Positions 1-41,420 of a stretch of DNA of 64,000 nucleotides are shown one piece after another. The stretch lies in contig NC_092648.1 in NCBI RefSeq assembly GCF_032118995.1, positions 15,714,450-15,778,449 on the forward strand. The letters are read 5' to 3'. The notes under the pieces are model-generated. The model saw only the letters and a program-made list of their open reading frames with translations, ran no database searches and was not told where the DNA came from. Position 1 is the first letter of the stretch. Every line of letters begins with the position of its first letter. The stretch is from Asterias amurensis. Taxonomy: Eukaryota > Echinodermata > Asteroidea > Forcipulatida > Asteriidae. A program made the translations under genes and the position numbers.

Positions 1-769
1 TCTCAAAGATTGGGTGCTGCCCCGTGATCAAATTATGTAACCTAACACCTGCATCAATAACTTGGTTTTCTCAAAGAGTGTGCAGTCATAATGTAATAAT
101 TCAAAGGTTTTTCTTAAATGGAAGTACCGTATTTCAAAAAAAATTGTTTGTTGCAAGTCCATTGTTTTTCCAAAACATGTTGTGCTTTCTTTGTCAAGTC
201 AGGTTTTCATTGCGACAATGATATTTTCAAATAATATAAAACAATCACTCAAGAAGCTCCAAAAATATTATGAAATGTAAAAACCTTGGGTAGGCACAGG
301 AAAATTGTTCAGCATTCTGACCCGAAGTGGTTCAAACCTTGCAAAACAAAAATAGGTCTACTAAGACCTTTCCATGAATTCCAAATTATAGCCTTGAATG
401 ATGTGGCATCCCTTAGAGGCAATTGAGAGTAGTAAACATCCGCTTCGTCTTAAAGGACTGAAGATATTATGCTACTCTATGAACTCATTTCCCTACAGTA
501 CCCAGGATTAGTTGAGAGGCAGTGAAATTGACCGCGTCACAACGGGCGGAGCGTCCTATAGGGAATAACAAACCCAGGGAGTTGATTAACTCTACTTGGT
601 TGAGACAAAGAGTTGTTGAACTCCCTAGAAGACGGGTATTTTTTTTTTTTTCCCACCGGTGGGTTTTGTTGATGTTCAGGGTTCCCAGATGGATGGGTTG
701 GAAATCACTGTTAACATCACATAAGTGGCACATAATGTACGGCCTGTTACTTCACTGAGGCAACTAAGG

Positions 770-1165
770 CGATTGCATCCATGCCGGCATGGTCATTGCC
801 TTGGTGCCCTTGAAATGCTCCGACAGTAAAAATTTACAAATGAAAAAAGGCATTGGTGCCTTTGCCCTTTTAAAAACGAAACATTCAGGTCCGCACATTA
901 GGTACAGAGTTTTGTGCCGAGGGATGCAACCAACATGGCAGCTGATTGTTTGCATGCCTTGCCAACATTGCCATGTCATATCAACGACACCAGGCCTTGA
1001 ATCACAAACAGGCCATGAAGGGCATGCCCTGTTGCCCCTGGTATTGGCCTTGGCGCCCATTCAAAATGTTCCCGTTGTTTTTAAGATTTTCCAATGGAAG
1101 TGTCCTTTGCAAAATGAAAATGGCAGTGCCCTTTCAAAACTGAAATGCGAGGCACTATACACGTG
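770..1165 (+). repeat. GGTGCCCTTGAAA repeat family, two degenerate copies
   Basis: TCATTGCCTTGGTGCCCTTG is followed by a phrase about AAATTTACAA and then by GGCATTGGTGCCTTTGCCC. A second, more diverged copy starts near 985. The same phrases recur, in either direction, at ten or so places up to 29.7 kb. Complete copies (7468, 18957) end in CAGGCCTG at one or both sides. Confidence 0.6.
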
Positions 1166-1494
1166 TCTCATCTGAAACGCAAGGTGTTTATAACGTTATT
1201 AGGAAAGTGTGGTAACGTCACTTGATCGCAGGCTTAATGCACAACACTGTACTTATCCATGTTATGCACTGTACTTGACATAGCATTGAAAGCATGTGTA
1301 CCTTTGTTTAGCAACGCTTATAAATTTTCAACCAGCATTTGTGTAAATAAGGAAATTAGTATTGCTGCTAAGCTCATAAACCTGTGTACAAGTTTTATGG
1401 TTTTTCTATCAACCAAAGGAAATAATTCAGAGTTATAAATAGAAAAATACATTATTAATTTTTGTCTAATATATAATTTTGCTTTGAACAAAGA

Positions 1495-1590
1495 AAACTT
1501 GACAAGAGTGGGACTTGTACCTGTGACCTCAAGAATAACAAGCTAAAGGTTGCGCGGTCAACGTCCAGCTGTAGTCAATTTTCTTTGTTC
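1495..1590 (-). repeat. tRNA-derived SINE relic
   Basis: Reading the minus strand, CAGCTGGACGTTGACCGCGC stands for an A box and GGTCACAGGTACAAGTCCC for a B box, followed by a TTTTCTTTGTTCA tail. The copy near 17774-17890 has the same order and the same CTTTGTTCA tail. No acceptor stem can form, so this is not a working tRNA gene. Confidence 0.45.
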
Positions 1591-1742
1591 ATTCCAAAAT
1601 TATTTTAAAATATACCGAGTTAGTTTCAAGTGTAGTTTATTAATACATTACTTTTGATGTAAACACTTACACATTACCGTTAATCAGTTATGCCAAAAAC
1701 AGTACTGTACCAAAAAAAATAAGTAAAACACGCTGTATTTCA

Positions 1743-31381
<29,639 letters not shown>

Positions 31382-31620
31382 GTCTAGGGTGGTTTTGGCC
31401 TCTTATTTCCTACATTAAGTTACGCATTTTTTACCGGGAGATAGGAGCATAGACGGTAACATAACACACTGCTCATCAAACAAGCCTTGCAATAGGTCAG
31501 ATACAGTCACGTGATACCCGTCGTTGATGGAATGGTCGGAGAAATCCCGTGTAAGCCAACCTCGTTCCCATTGTATGGATAGTTCTGGTTCATTCGTGTG
31601 GATTCGGGTGGAGATTTTGC
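31382..31620 (-). promoter_or_regulatory. Probable 5' UTR and promoter of the B56 gene
   Basis: This stretch lies directly upstream of the ATG at 31381 on the minus strand. I see no TATA box at a sensible distance. A perfect CACGTG E-box sits near 31508 (USF/MITF-TFE type), in a locally less AT-rich stretch. No transcription start can be fixed by eye, and a further untranslated exon upstream is possible. Confidence 0.35.
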
Positions 31621-33773
31621 GCCAAAACTAATGATTTTGTTTCAAATCTTTAAGTTCTATTAAAATGTATTTTATCCCTTCCATCTATCTTCCCTGATTC
31701 GCCATCTTAATAACACAAATAAAAAGGCAGGCTTGTATAGTACTTAGTAATTAAACAAAAAACATGGTTGTGAGGCCTAAACCACTTAATGAACTATACA
31801 GTAGACCTAATCATCGTGTCTCAGCAAACAATTCGGCGAGTTGATCAGATGAAATGATTAATAATTTTGTCTTCCCATAATTATTGTCAATCGTTTGGTT
31901 ATATATCCTTGCCACGTCCTTGAAAATCAATGTGGTTGTCTGCGTGAAAGATTTAGAAGGATCGATGCCCGGTCACAGGGAAAAATTAACTCCCCCCCCC
32001 CCCCCCCCCCCCCATTTTTATAAGGTCGGTGTCCTCAGCACTGGATTCTTAGAAAAACAGCAGGGCAGTTAACTACTCATATTTATGTAAGGGTGAGTTA
32101 TTACCATAAAGTTATCGCCAATAAGATATACATTTATTCTGTACCAAAACAAAACTACTTGTGGTGAAATTTCGATCGTTTAAGATATTAATTCAATATC
32201 AATTTGGCGAAGCACTTCTCCGTAAGGAAGGCAGCCCAGCATTTTTTCTGAGTCTGCTGTTTTGTTGTGATCCTTTTGGATTTTGTCCGATTACCTTCTG
32301 TTTCTCAAATTTGTCCCCTATTTTGCTTTTTGTATGTCGCTTTTAGCCTACCTAAAATGATCACGTATAAAAGTTTGAACACATCTGGCAACAGCCGCCC
32401 TTGAAAATGGCGTCACCGATGGCATTGCTGTGTATTTCTAATTGTATATTTTTTAGAAAAAAGTTTATTATGTAAGCCTAAGGTTGAACAACAATTGGGT
32501 CACATAGGATATAGCCCATGGCAGGACTTAAATTGAGTTGTGGCCATAAGGTTTTTTTAGGAAACAGTTCGACAACATACTCCGTGAATGAGGAAGAAAT
32601 ATAGAGTGGAAGTCTATAATAGCTTCCTATTGAACTCAAGGTGGTTGTCACAAAAGCGCCAAAACCTCCATTCGGCAATGGCCGGCTGCACTTGGCCCGA
32701 CTATTTCGATGCTTGACCTAAACTAGTTTCTACCACGAAATACATATCGGTTATGGTCAGATCAATGATCCATACGTGTGCCAAAACTCAGCTATGGAGC
32801 TCTCAGTTAAGTATAAACAGCGATGAGATAACTCATTGGAGGGCAATCCTCATAGGTATTTTCTTATGGTAAAAGTTGAGAATAATTTCGTACAGTGCAG
32901 CTCGCCACCAAACTGGCCTACCACCAGCCGTCTAGTGTTGCAATATCCATGTTCATTTAAAACATCCGCCTGATTCCCTTTGTTCTTGACAGATTTCCGG
33001 AATCCCAGCTGTAGAAACAATAGTTGGGCTACCAAGTTCTTTACTCTCATTTGGGACGATCCCAACTATGTTGGGAATCTATATCGGGGCGGAACACTTT
33101 GAAGAGAGAGCTCAGGCTCTTTGGAAATATCAACAATTAATTATCAGGTTGGGGGGGGGGGGGGTCTGCCGTGAAGTATACTTATAACATGAACATCATA
33201 AAGTTTATTAATATTGCCAAAAATGAGAAAACACATCAAAGAAGGAAAGAGCTGAACATGATGCCGGCATGCAGGCTGCTATCCGTCACGCGTTATCCTT
33301 TTCACAATGCATCCACTAACACCGTTTTACAGTGATTTAACACGGGCATAGGCCTAACTAACTACATGTACATGTATACATGTAATTGTTAAATTCCTTT
33401 ATAAATAAAAAAAATGTATATTTAGATATATTTTGTCACCTGCGCTATCCTTTTGTCATTCATGTGTCTTTCCATATCCATTACGTATTATGAACACTGT
33501 GATACCTTTTCAGTTCCGTCTTGACAGCATGCAGCCATGCCCGACGGCGACATTCAGAACTCACGACCGGCTCCTCGATCCCACCCGTCTTTAACACTGT
33601 TTATGTCCGAGAACAATCCCTGGACACAACTACATGTAGTTGTCAACAGGGGGCGCTGATAATACTGACTTGCAGTGCTCTAACAGGCCGTACCCAAAAT
33701 CCAAATTGGCGGCCACAGTCTTGACTGTCTCGATGTAGTCGTCATCAGAGACGGCCTAGAATTAGTGATCGAA

Positions 33774-34363
33774 TTAAAGTCACCTGGAAGTGGTATTTTT
33801 TCAAAATAAAGCTTTTGTTACCAATATATGTGTTTTGATGAGTGGAATATGAATAAACAGTTAACTAAGGTTTTAAAAAATCAGTTCTTATGTTATTTAC
33901 AAATTTAAGAGTAGACCCCGACCCGAGAGGGCGCTGTTCATGACGTCAATCGAGGCAGACTTTGCCTGTAATGCGTAGAGTAAACACAATTGCAAAGTAC
34001 ATGTACGGACCAAGTCGTGAGTTTGTACGTTTCAAAAAAAATGGTTTTTTTGGGGGTTTTTTTTCCGGCAATGCCGACCAGGTGTATTGCTGCTGAATGC
34101 AGAAAAACACTTTCTAAAATGTACCAACTCACGAATTGGACGTACATGTACTTTGCACGTGTGTTTACTATACGCATTGCAGGCAAAGTCTGCCTCGATT
34201 GACGTCACAAAAGGGGTAGGCAGAGTCAGGCCCCCAAACAACTTTCTATATTTTTTAAACATGTAAATCGTGACAAACAATTCCTAAAAAAATTGTTTTA
34301 TTGTTCGTAAGCATATACTCTTATGTTTGAAAGAAAAAAAATTCTATTTCCAGGTGACTTTAA
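33774..34363. mobile_element. TTAA-flanked element with THAP zinc-finger remnant (MITE)
   Basis: Ends TTAAAGTCACCTGGAA and, inverted, TTCCAGGTGACTTTAA define a 590-bp element with TTAA on both sides. A second inverted pair lies inside (TGACGTCAATCGAGGCAGAC at 33941, inverted at 34207, continuing through the TTTGCCTG and GTACATGTAC words). Between the inner arms an open frame from 34071 reads MPTRCIAAECRKTLS, the typical beginning of a THAP C2CH finger (first two cysteines), then runs into the right arm. I infer a deletion derivative of a transposon whose transposase began with a THAP domain. Kolobok and P families are the candidates; the TTAA flanks favour Kolobok. Confidence 0.65.
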
Positions 34364-34649
34364 TGGTTTCGAAAGGGTTATAAGCCTTGATACCTTGAAG
34401 GGAAAGGGCAGTTAAACAAAACATCTAAATTATATAGGTCATAGATGTTTTGTTTTCAACGTAATGCTGATTACTGTATATAGACATTCGTGAAAAAGAT
34501 ACAAAAAGGCACGTGTGAACGTGTCAGCTGAAAACTGTTTCAATAAAGTGCCGAGAAAATTGCAAAAAAAATATACAAACTTCCTTAGAATGTTCACAAG
34601 CCGCTTCTGGACTCGTCGAAGCCATCCATTTTGAGCGAGGTAGGTAGAG

Positions 34650-35145
34650 TGGGTAACGGACCAGTGTCAGATGCAATTGTGTCCGCCATGCAATACTGTC
34701 CGATCCGGACACTTTTGCATATGCAATCGTGTCCGGGGCTATGCAAAAACCGATGGGTGGACGTGTACATGACTACGCGTTATAGGCGACTGTGCATGTC
34801 TGAACCTACGTATTATGCGGCATGAATATCAACGTATTCTATAATTGCAGCCCCAACGGCCGAACATTTCCGATGTCATTCATGACATGCACTTAGCTTG
34901 TGTAAAAAAATGGCAAACGTGTTCCGTCGACCAAGGGTGTTTAATTTACTGCAAGGGCGGTTTTGCACGGGGGCGGACACAACTGCATATGCAAATGTGA
35001 CCAGGCGGACACAATTGCATTATGCAGCAGCGTCCGGACGGACACGATTGCATTATACAAAACCGTCCGGCGAACATGATTGCATATGCAACAATGTCCT
35101 CCGGATAGTATTGCATAGAGGACATAATTGCATGCGACACCGGTC
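34650..35145. repeat. Degenerate array of GGACACAATTGCATATGCAA units
   Basis: GGACA or GTCCG followed by TTGCAT or ATGCAA words recurs at irregular 25-40 bp spacing, for example GACACTTTTGCATATGCAAT, CGGACACAACTGCATATGCA, CGGACACAATTGCATTATGC, CGGACACGATTGCATTATAC and GAACATGATTGCATATGCAA. There are about ten units with a gap at 34770-34960. Many contain the palindrome TGCATATGCA, and one contains ATGCAAAT (34988-34995). Confidence 0.6.
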
Positions 35146-35419
35146 TATCGCAAAAGTCGAAAGGGCATTGGATCTGACACACCATGGCTCCAAATCAAAC
35201 AACCGATTCAAGTATGAATCGTTTCACACATTAACATGTGTGGGAGTGGGAAATTATCCAAACCATATTTTGAAGGGAATGCTTTCTCATCATAACTATA
35301 ACGTGAGATTTGTGGTATATTAACCACGTGTCGTCTCTTTTCGTTTGAGTATAACCGGGCACACCAACCCTCAACAACCAGCGAGGCAATTGAGAATCGG
35401 TAGTTTTGATTTTGGAAAG

Positions 35420-35560
35420 AATTACTGTATACTCTTTTAATGTAAAAGAGTGAACATTTCACTCTCTTATCCGAGTGATGTCAGTTTCGCCCTTTTGAGA
35501 GTGAATAACAATAATTATGTCTCACTCTTTTTGAGTGAACATTGAACGAACTTCACTCTA
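35420..35560. repeat. Cluster of CACTCTTTT/AAAAGAGTG hairpins
   Basis: ACTCTTTTAATGTAAAAGAG, CACTCTCTTATCCGAGTG, CTTTTGAGAGTG and CACTCTTTTTGAGTGAAC lie within 140 bp. A further CACTCTTTTGGATG is at 35797. Probably part of a MITE I cannot delimit. Confidence 0.4.
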
Positions 35561-35627
35561 AATCGAGTTGAATGTACATGCCTATCAGTCTAGAAGAGAG
35601 TGTCCGCCTATTAAAATGGCTTCAAGT

Positions 35628-35762
35628 TGCAAGAATGCATGGTTGCAAGAACGCATGATTGCAAGAATGCATGATTGCAAGAATGCATGATTGCAAGAAT
35701 GCATGATTGCAAGAATGCATTTTGCAAGAATGCATGATTGCAAGAATGCATGATTGCAAGAG
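35628..35762. repeat. Minisatellite, 16-bp unit ATTGCAAGAATGCATG
   Basis: About eight to nine tandem copies, nearly perfect, with one copy two bases short near 35721. The open frames crossing it on the minus strand are repeat artefacts. Confidence 0.9.
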
Positions 35763-36641
35763 TGGTATGGCGGACAAAACATGTGTTTTTTTTTCTCACT
35801 CTTTTGGATGTACATGTACCCCATGTACGTATATGCCCTATCAGAGATTCACGAATGGTGCTACAGTAAACCACACCTTATTACACTCCAACCATGCAGT
35901 TTTAAATCTTTCTCAAAATAGTTTTACTACCAACTGTTAGTGCTTCTCACAACGAAATTGAATGGTCAATATTTAGTACTTTTTAACACCAATCTTTTAT
36001 GACCATTTCTTTAAACTGCGATGTCTTTAGAAAAATAACGACCTCACTCTGAAACTCGTGTGGAATTATTCAAAAGAAATCTTTAATACTTTGTTGTATA
36101 CAAATATAGCACACTGCCTTTTTATGTTAGTTTTTACATGTAAAACAATATTTACAGATAACACTCAATTAACAAAATCATAATAACCCAAATCACAACC
36201 ATGAGGTTCAAAACAGACAGGTAGAAGTAATTTGACATTCTCAACATGCAGCAAGGTGGCGCGTACAAAGGTAAACTGCTCACACACATCGCTAATAAAC
36301 CACAGCGTTTTGAGTATTGCATATAAAAATTTAGAAAACATTAATGTGGCTTTAAAAACTGAAGTTTCGTATATCGTGCGTAACGTTTTAAATTGGAAAA
36401 CAAACAAACCAAAAGTAAGATAAAACTTTGACATGGAAAATAATTCTTAGCCTGCACGTCACTGGGTCAGAGAGTGTGAAATTAATCATTCTTTGTTTGA
36501 TAGTACGTGATGTCTTCATTCAGTGAAGTAATCTTCCTGAGTAATAGAAGATCTCTGCCAGTTTCTGGAAAGCCTGCTTTCAACTGGCTCTAACTCTAGG
36601 AATGATAGATGTTATAATAGTTCGTCTTCGCTCGGAGGTTG

Positions 36642-39600
36642 TCAGTTTCTTGGCCCATTTCCTAAACCGAGGAAAGTTTTTGTCGATCCAAATGTGTACT
36701 TTTGTGACTCTGTAAAGCAAAAAAATACAAAAAGAGAAGAAAAAATGAGAAGTGCACGGGACATAATCTAAAATGTCTGCCATACAAGCAATGTTGCACT
36801 ATTAAGAAAACATAATCAAAACATTGGATGGTAAATGAGTTCGTCATGATATCTTATGGTTCGTCAAGATTTGTCATTCACTTTGTTTTATTGAGCCGTC
36901 TCCAGCCATATCGGAAAGCCATGTCTCATCACTCCTTGGTTTACAGAATCGGAGAATAAAACATCACTGTTGTATTATTTAATTTCTTATTATCAGAGCC
37001 ATTTTCTGTGAAATATTTCTCTTTGAAATAAAATCATTTTAAAGAAAACTGGATCTGAAAACCTGAAAAAGACGAGAGCTGAATTCGCTTGTTGCGACCA
37101 TAAAAGTGTTCACGTTTGTTGTTTCATGTACATGTAGGCCTATGATTGACCAAAGAAACCAAGTAACACTGTGTGCGACTATTTGTCAGCAGGACCAATT
37201 CTGTTTAACACTTAAATCCTCCGACGTTTAATGGTAAGGCGTTTGCTCCTGCTTTTGCCACTATTAAACCTGTTGTTCAGTGTGACGAACACGAAACAAA
37301 AAGTGCCACATGGAGACTCAAAACCAAGTAGAGAGAACATTGCCTTTGACAAAATATATCTCTGCGATTTTCCCGCCAAAGTGTCCCAATGCTCTTGAAC
37401 GATGGCTGGGTCATATACTTACTGTTGATTGGTTTCTTCTCCTCCAGCCAGAATTTAAACCCTTGCTTTGCGTGTGTGTTGTACTGGTTGTATTTCCACG
37501 AGCGTCTTGGCTGCTCGCCTAGGTGCGAGGCGGAATATGCGTAGGGGGAGTCTGCGAGGTGTGGCTCCGACTGCTGCTTGGAGACTAGATTCAAAATGGA
37601 GAATCATTCGTATTACAATTTTGCCAATAGTGAGATGGAAAGTATATTCAAGTGAAGGACGAATTACACTCAAGACTAATAAGAACAAACCACAGTGTGT
37701 TTTCCCCTCTTTTTTACAAATACGTATTTGTGTCTACCTCATGTCCAAATTAGGACCGTGTATCTTCAATGACCAGAATGTCCTAATGAGCAGAAATCGT
37801 TCATTAGAAACAATTTGTATAACTATTCTTACCATAAGCGGTGTATCTTTCTCCACCCTCTCCTGCCCAGGGTGTTTTGATTGTGTACGGTTTAACGTGT
37901 GGGTCGGGACGAGGTTGTGGGGCGGATCTAATGATACCAGTACTGTTGCCAGCATACAGGGGAGGATTCTGTATCAATAAGAACAATAGGATTAAATAAA
38001 GCGAACACTTAAATTGTTATTACTGCTAAAAACTATTGAGAAGCCTTTATTATAATATTAAATTTAAAGAAACACTCCAAGCTAAGGCCAACAGAACACT
38101 TATGGCTTAAGAGGAAATATTTAGGATCTCAGAATTGGAATCATGCTTTTAACAGACTGATCAGAACGCAGATTCCGAGACCCGTGTGGCCTGACCCAGA
38201 AATGGGTCTAATTATTGACACCGAATCTATGATAAAATCTCATTTTGAAAACAAGTTTCCGGGTCAGCTTGACACAGAAAAGGGTCTGGCCCACTGGGAC
38301 CCGGAAGATTTTCAAAGTGCACTGCGTACAACAGATCACAGAGCTGATAGATTCGTGTCCGTGTTCCCCTTGTATTAAACAAAATCAGGTGAGTCCTGCC
38401 AAATGACATCATGTAGAAAACATTCTTTAAAAAAAGTGAATACGGCTTTATCATTTAGAATAATACCGCATTGAAGTATAAAAAAAAATACATTTGCGTG
38501 TACCTCAATATCTGCACTAATCATATTATTATAATGTATCTTGTTAATCACTTACCACTCTGAGACTCTTTGCGTATGTCATTTGCTGAATCTGAAGATC
38601 TTTTGGTACATCAACACCAGCCACTATCCACTGTGGTAAATTGCCGTATGCGATTCTGTAAGGGGGAGATACGAAAGAGAAGAATGTTCCAAATGAATTA
38701 TCTTTAGTGGTTTGAGTTGAAGATACAAAGACTATGTGTGGGATGTGTTACTTTAGACTGTGAACCTTATATTATTTTCCTAGACCCTCATGTTAATGTG
38801 TTTCCTGGGGTGGAAGATCTGATTTTCACACAAACCAGCTTAATCAGAAGGCTATTATACTTAGTAGTTTAAACTGCTCCGAGTACAATAAAGAAGTGTT
38901 TAGAAATTAAAAAACGTTTTCTTCATGTTAAGAATCATGTTGTCGAAAAAGGTACAATCTTTGTCATTCTCAAACTATATTTTGGGGGCTTTGAAAAAAA
39001 AAAGTTATGTTATAGTTTATATATCATTTTTCAATCGTGGTATCTCCATTGTCGACTTGAAACCCTCCCAATCAATCATTGGTGAAGTTTTCCCTGGACC
39101 CGCGTCATAACTTTGTCACCGTTTTCCGAAATAATTCTGACAATATTTATCGCTAACATTCACAGACAACCGACTGAATATTTATCATGTTGACAGATTC
39201 TTGACAAACGAGTAGCGGTGATTTTTCCAACAGATCACGGCGGCCATGACCCGGGGTGCTTACGATGTGAAATCTGAGGAAGCAGGGCTATCATAAAGTT
39301 ACATTCAATTTTCACTTTCTATCCCCTGCAGTGTTGCAGTGTACTTATCTTTGCTTTAAAATGGAGGATTTACCTGTAAAGTGCTGATTGTGATCTGTTT
39401 AAAAATGGTAGGTTATCTATTTGTGGATCAAGATGTGAATGAAGACACACATAACCGTATAGCCAGGATTTTGAGCCGGTGTTAACCCTATTTATTTTCT
39501 TCATATTCGGTGGGAATATTGGCTCCATTATACCCGGCCAATTTCCATAAAATTTGTAATGAATTCGGGAATAAGACTCCTCATTCAAAACACACTCAAA

Positions 39601-40769
39601 AACCTTGAGGCTGTATAGGCGATAATGACGCATGTACATAATGCAAATAAAAAGAAACACCCTCCCAAAACAAGCAAACAAACAAAACAAACACCCCAAC
39701 AAATTGAAGCAGTTAGGTTAACCCGATGGATGGACCAAAATGAGTACTTCAGAAAGGGAGGAATGAATTGAAATATCACAGAGAATTTTGCCACAAGCCC
39801 GTTCATGAGAAAATAAACCAATATTTCTGGCGGTAGTTTTTACGTCCTCATGAAATGACACGACGTGACCATGGGCTGGTCGTCATGTCGAGACTATCTA
39901 ATTGAATAAATAAAAGGTAATCGTCTATGCATATATATACAAACATATGCCGCAGTCTTATGTAACAAAACTTGGCAAAGAAAACCGTATAATAAGCACA
40001 CAATTTCTGATCAATAAAACAAAAACACCCATAATTTTATTTTAAATAAATTTGTTTGGTTCGAATTAACTTTAAAGATCATCAATTGACTTTAAAGGCA
40101 TGAATAAAAAAAAAATACTCCAGTCGTACTTAAACGGGTTTTTATGTAACTCTAAAAACATGGGCCCGCCAATGTGATAAAGCTGCCCGTCATAAAACAT
40201 TGCTCTGGAAAAAAATTGTTGAAAGAAAACAGCACATATCGACAATTATGGCGTTCAAGTTTGTGACATGTTTTGAGTACATGCATTATTATTGTCTTTG
40301 CTTGGAGATTAGTTGTGTTATATTCATGAAAGTTCGGGTTTACACCCTATGGATCCATTGGTGTGTTGCACAGTGTTGATCGACAGACCATAATCACAAA
40401 AAAGGGAGAAAGAGAGTTAAGTGTGTGTGACCAAATCCAAATCGCTTTCCACCGAAAAAATTATGAAAAGACAGAACAGTTACGAATGGATGTAAAACTA
40501 CATTAGGTTCCCGGTTTTTAAGATAAAATCAAACTTTGATGGTTGCATGGGGAGGATACCCATGGGGATTCACAGATGGAGGGCTTTGTGGTTAAAATAA
40601 TGGGTGACAATCCCCCTTTATCGTGATCTGTATCGCATATGAAGATCCCTATCACATAATGACTATACACACTTTATGCTTACCTGTTATCAAGATTTGC
40701 CGAATAACTTGGATACATCTTGCCCGGTTCCACTGGAGGACCAGAGCGCATTGCCATCCGTGTCGTCAT
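36642..40769 (-). CDS. Uncharacterised 183-residue Pro/Tyr-rich protein, five exons, possibly ciliary
   Basis: Exons 40684-40769 (ATG), 38556-38655, 37833-37968, 37423-37584 and 36642-36709 (TGA) join with consistent phases (2, 0, 1, 1) and canonical splice sites. The product starts MTTRMAMRSGPPVEPGK, then has IAYGNLPQWIVAGVDVPKDL, NPPLYAGNSTGIIRSAPQP, PYTIKTPWAGEGGERYTAY, SWKYNQYNTHAKQGFKFWLE and ends KYTFGSTKTFLGLGNGPRN. It has no signal peptide, membrane segment or enzyme motif; it is rich in Pro, Tyr, Gly and Asn, short, basic and probably extended. I do not recognise the family. Small Pro/Tyr-rich proteins of this build are common among microtubule inner proteins of axonemes, and a near X-box lies 250 bp upstream, so a ciliary or sperm role is a guess worth testing. 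The last exon is open in another frame too, but only the frame used here follows from the phase of exon 4. The gene model itself is better supported than any function. Confidence 0.8.
38656..40683. other. Intron 1 of the uncharacterised gene
   Basis: About 2 kb with AT-rich sequence. I see no repeat with clear ends and no exon. Confidence 0.5.
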
Positions 40770-41017
40770 GATTGCAATATAATAGAAATACTCTCACTTC
40801 GCAGTCAGAAGAAATTTCTGGGTTAAAACAACTCAAAATGTGTATCTTTCTTAGCAAATTATTGAAGGGAATTTATCAAGCCAGCAGATCTAAACTACAC
40901 GCTGGAAGAGGTGCGTTATGATAACAAGCCGGCGCATGGGACGAGCACTTACATATGGATTATACCATTGTGTACAGTGTCTCCCGCAGTCGCGCCTGAA
41001 TGAGTAAGTGGACAGCT

Positions 41018-41030
41018 GTTGCTTGGTTAC
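41018..41030. promoter_or_regulatory. Near-match RFX X-box upstream of the uncharacterised gene
   Basis: GTTGCTTGGTTAC resembles the imperfect palindrome bound by RFX factors (GTTGCC, short spacer, GGTAAC). The left half is close, the spacer is 1 bp, and the right half has one mismatch. It lies about 250 bp upstream of the ATG at 40769, a usual distance for ciliary genes. A single degenerate site can arise by chance. Confidence 0.35.
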
Positions 41031-41287
41031 TGTACACTTTGCCCCACACATGGATAGTAATAACGACCTCCAGAGGTCACGTTACGTTGTGATCATGTGT
41101 ACCCGCCCCCCCCCCCCCCCCAATCTCACAGACGGTATCTGAACACTTTAGCACCTAGCAAACTTTGCACACACAAAAGGACAAGATTCAAACTTTTGAG
41201 GCACTCATTCTAAAACGGTAGAGTAACCACAGTTTTTCAGCGCCTCTCGAGCTCTGGGGGTCCGGGTTTTAACAACTGTGTGTGCGT

Positions 41288-41420
41288 TCGCTTAGCTTCC
41301 CTAGCACACAATTACCCCACGTTCGTCTTCGAACCAGAAAAAAAACCCCAGACACGTCACCACGTGAGCCTTCCCGTGGTGACGTCAGTGCACCTCGGGC
41401 CAGCCCCAAGTGACCCAATC
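41288..41420. mobile_element. Partial relative of the TTAGCTTCCCTGGGTC element
   Basis: Shares TTAGCTTCCCT at the left and GTGGTGACGTCA followed by CACCTCGGGCCAGCCCCAAG with 5192-5414. The right inverted end is not seen. Confidence 0.55.

Larger units (their letters stand above)
31621..36641. other. Intergenic region between the B56 gene and the uncharacterised gene
   Basis: No gene seen. It contains a 22-bp C run (31992-32013), a 14-bp G run (33151-33164), a TTAA-flanked element with a THAP remnant (33774-34363), a degenerate TTGCATATGCAA array (34650-35145), short CACTCTTTT/AAAAGAGTG hairpins (35420-35560) and a 16-bp minisatellite (35628-35762). The last part (36000-36641) should include the 3' UTR of the uncharacterised gene. 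Confidence 0.6.

Noticed and set aside
31992-33164. C and G runs as possible assembly gaps
   Set aside because: Short mononucleotide runs (22 and 14 bp) are usual in such genomes; length may be uncertain but nothing indicates a gap.
35585-35874. Repeated-looking proteins on the minus strand and a CRISPR-like array
   Set aside because: They are translations of the 16-bp minisatellite; units are contiguous with no spacers and the host is an animal.
36580-36709. Alternative last-exon frame of the uncharacterised gene (VTKVHIWIDKNF)
   Set aside because: It disagrees with the phase set by exon 4, which needs the frame ending LGLGNGPRN.
37468-37980. 170-codon open frame on the plus strand
   Set aside because: It is antisense to two exons of the uncharacterised gene, whose exon phases and splice sites are better evidence.
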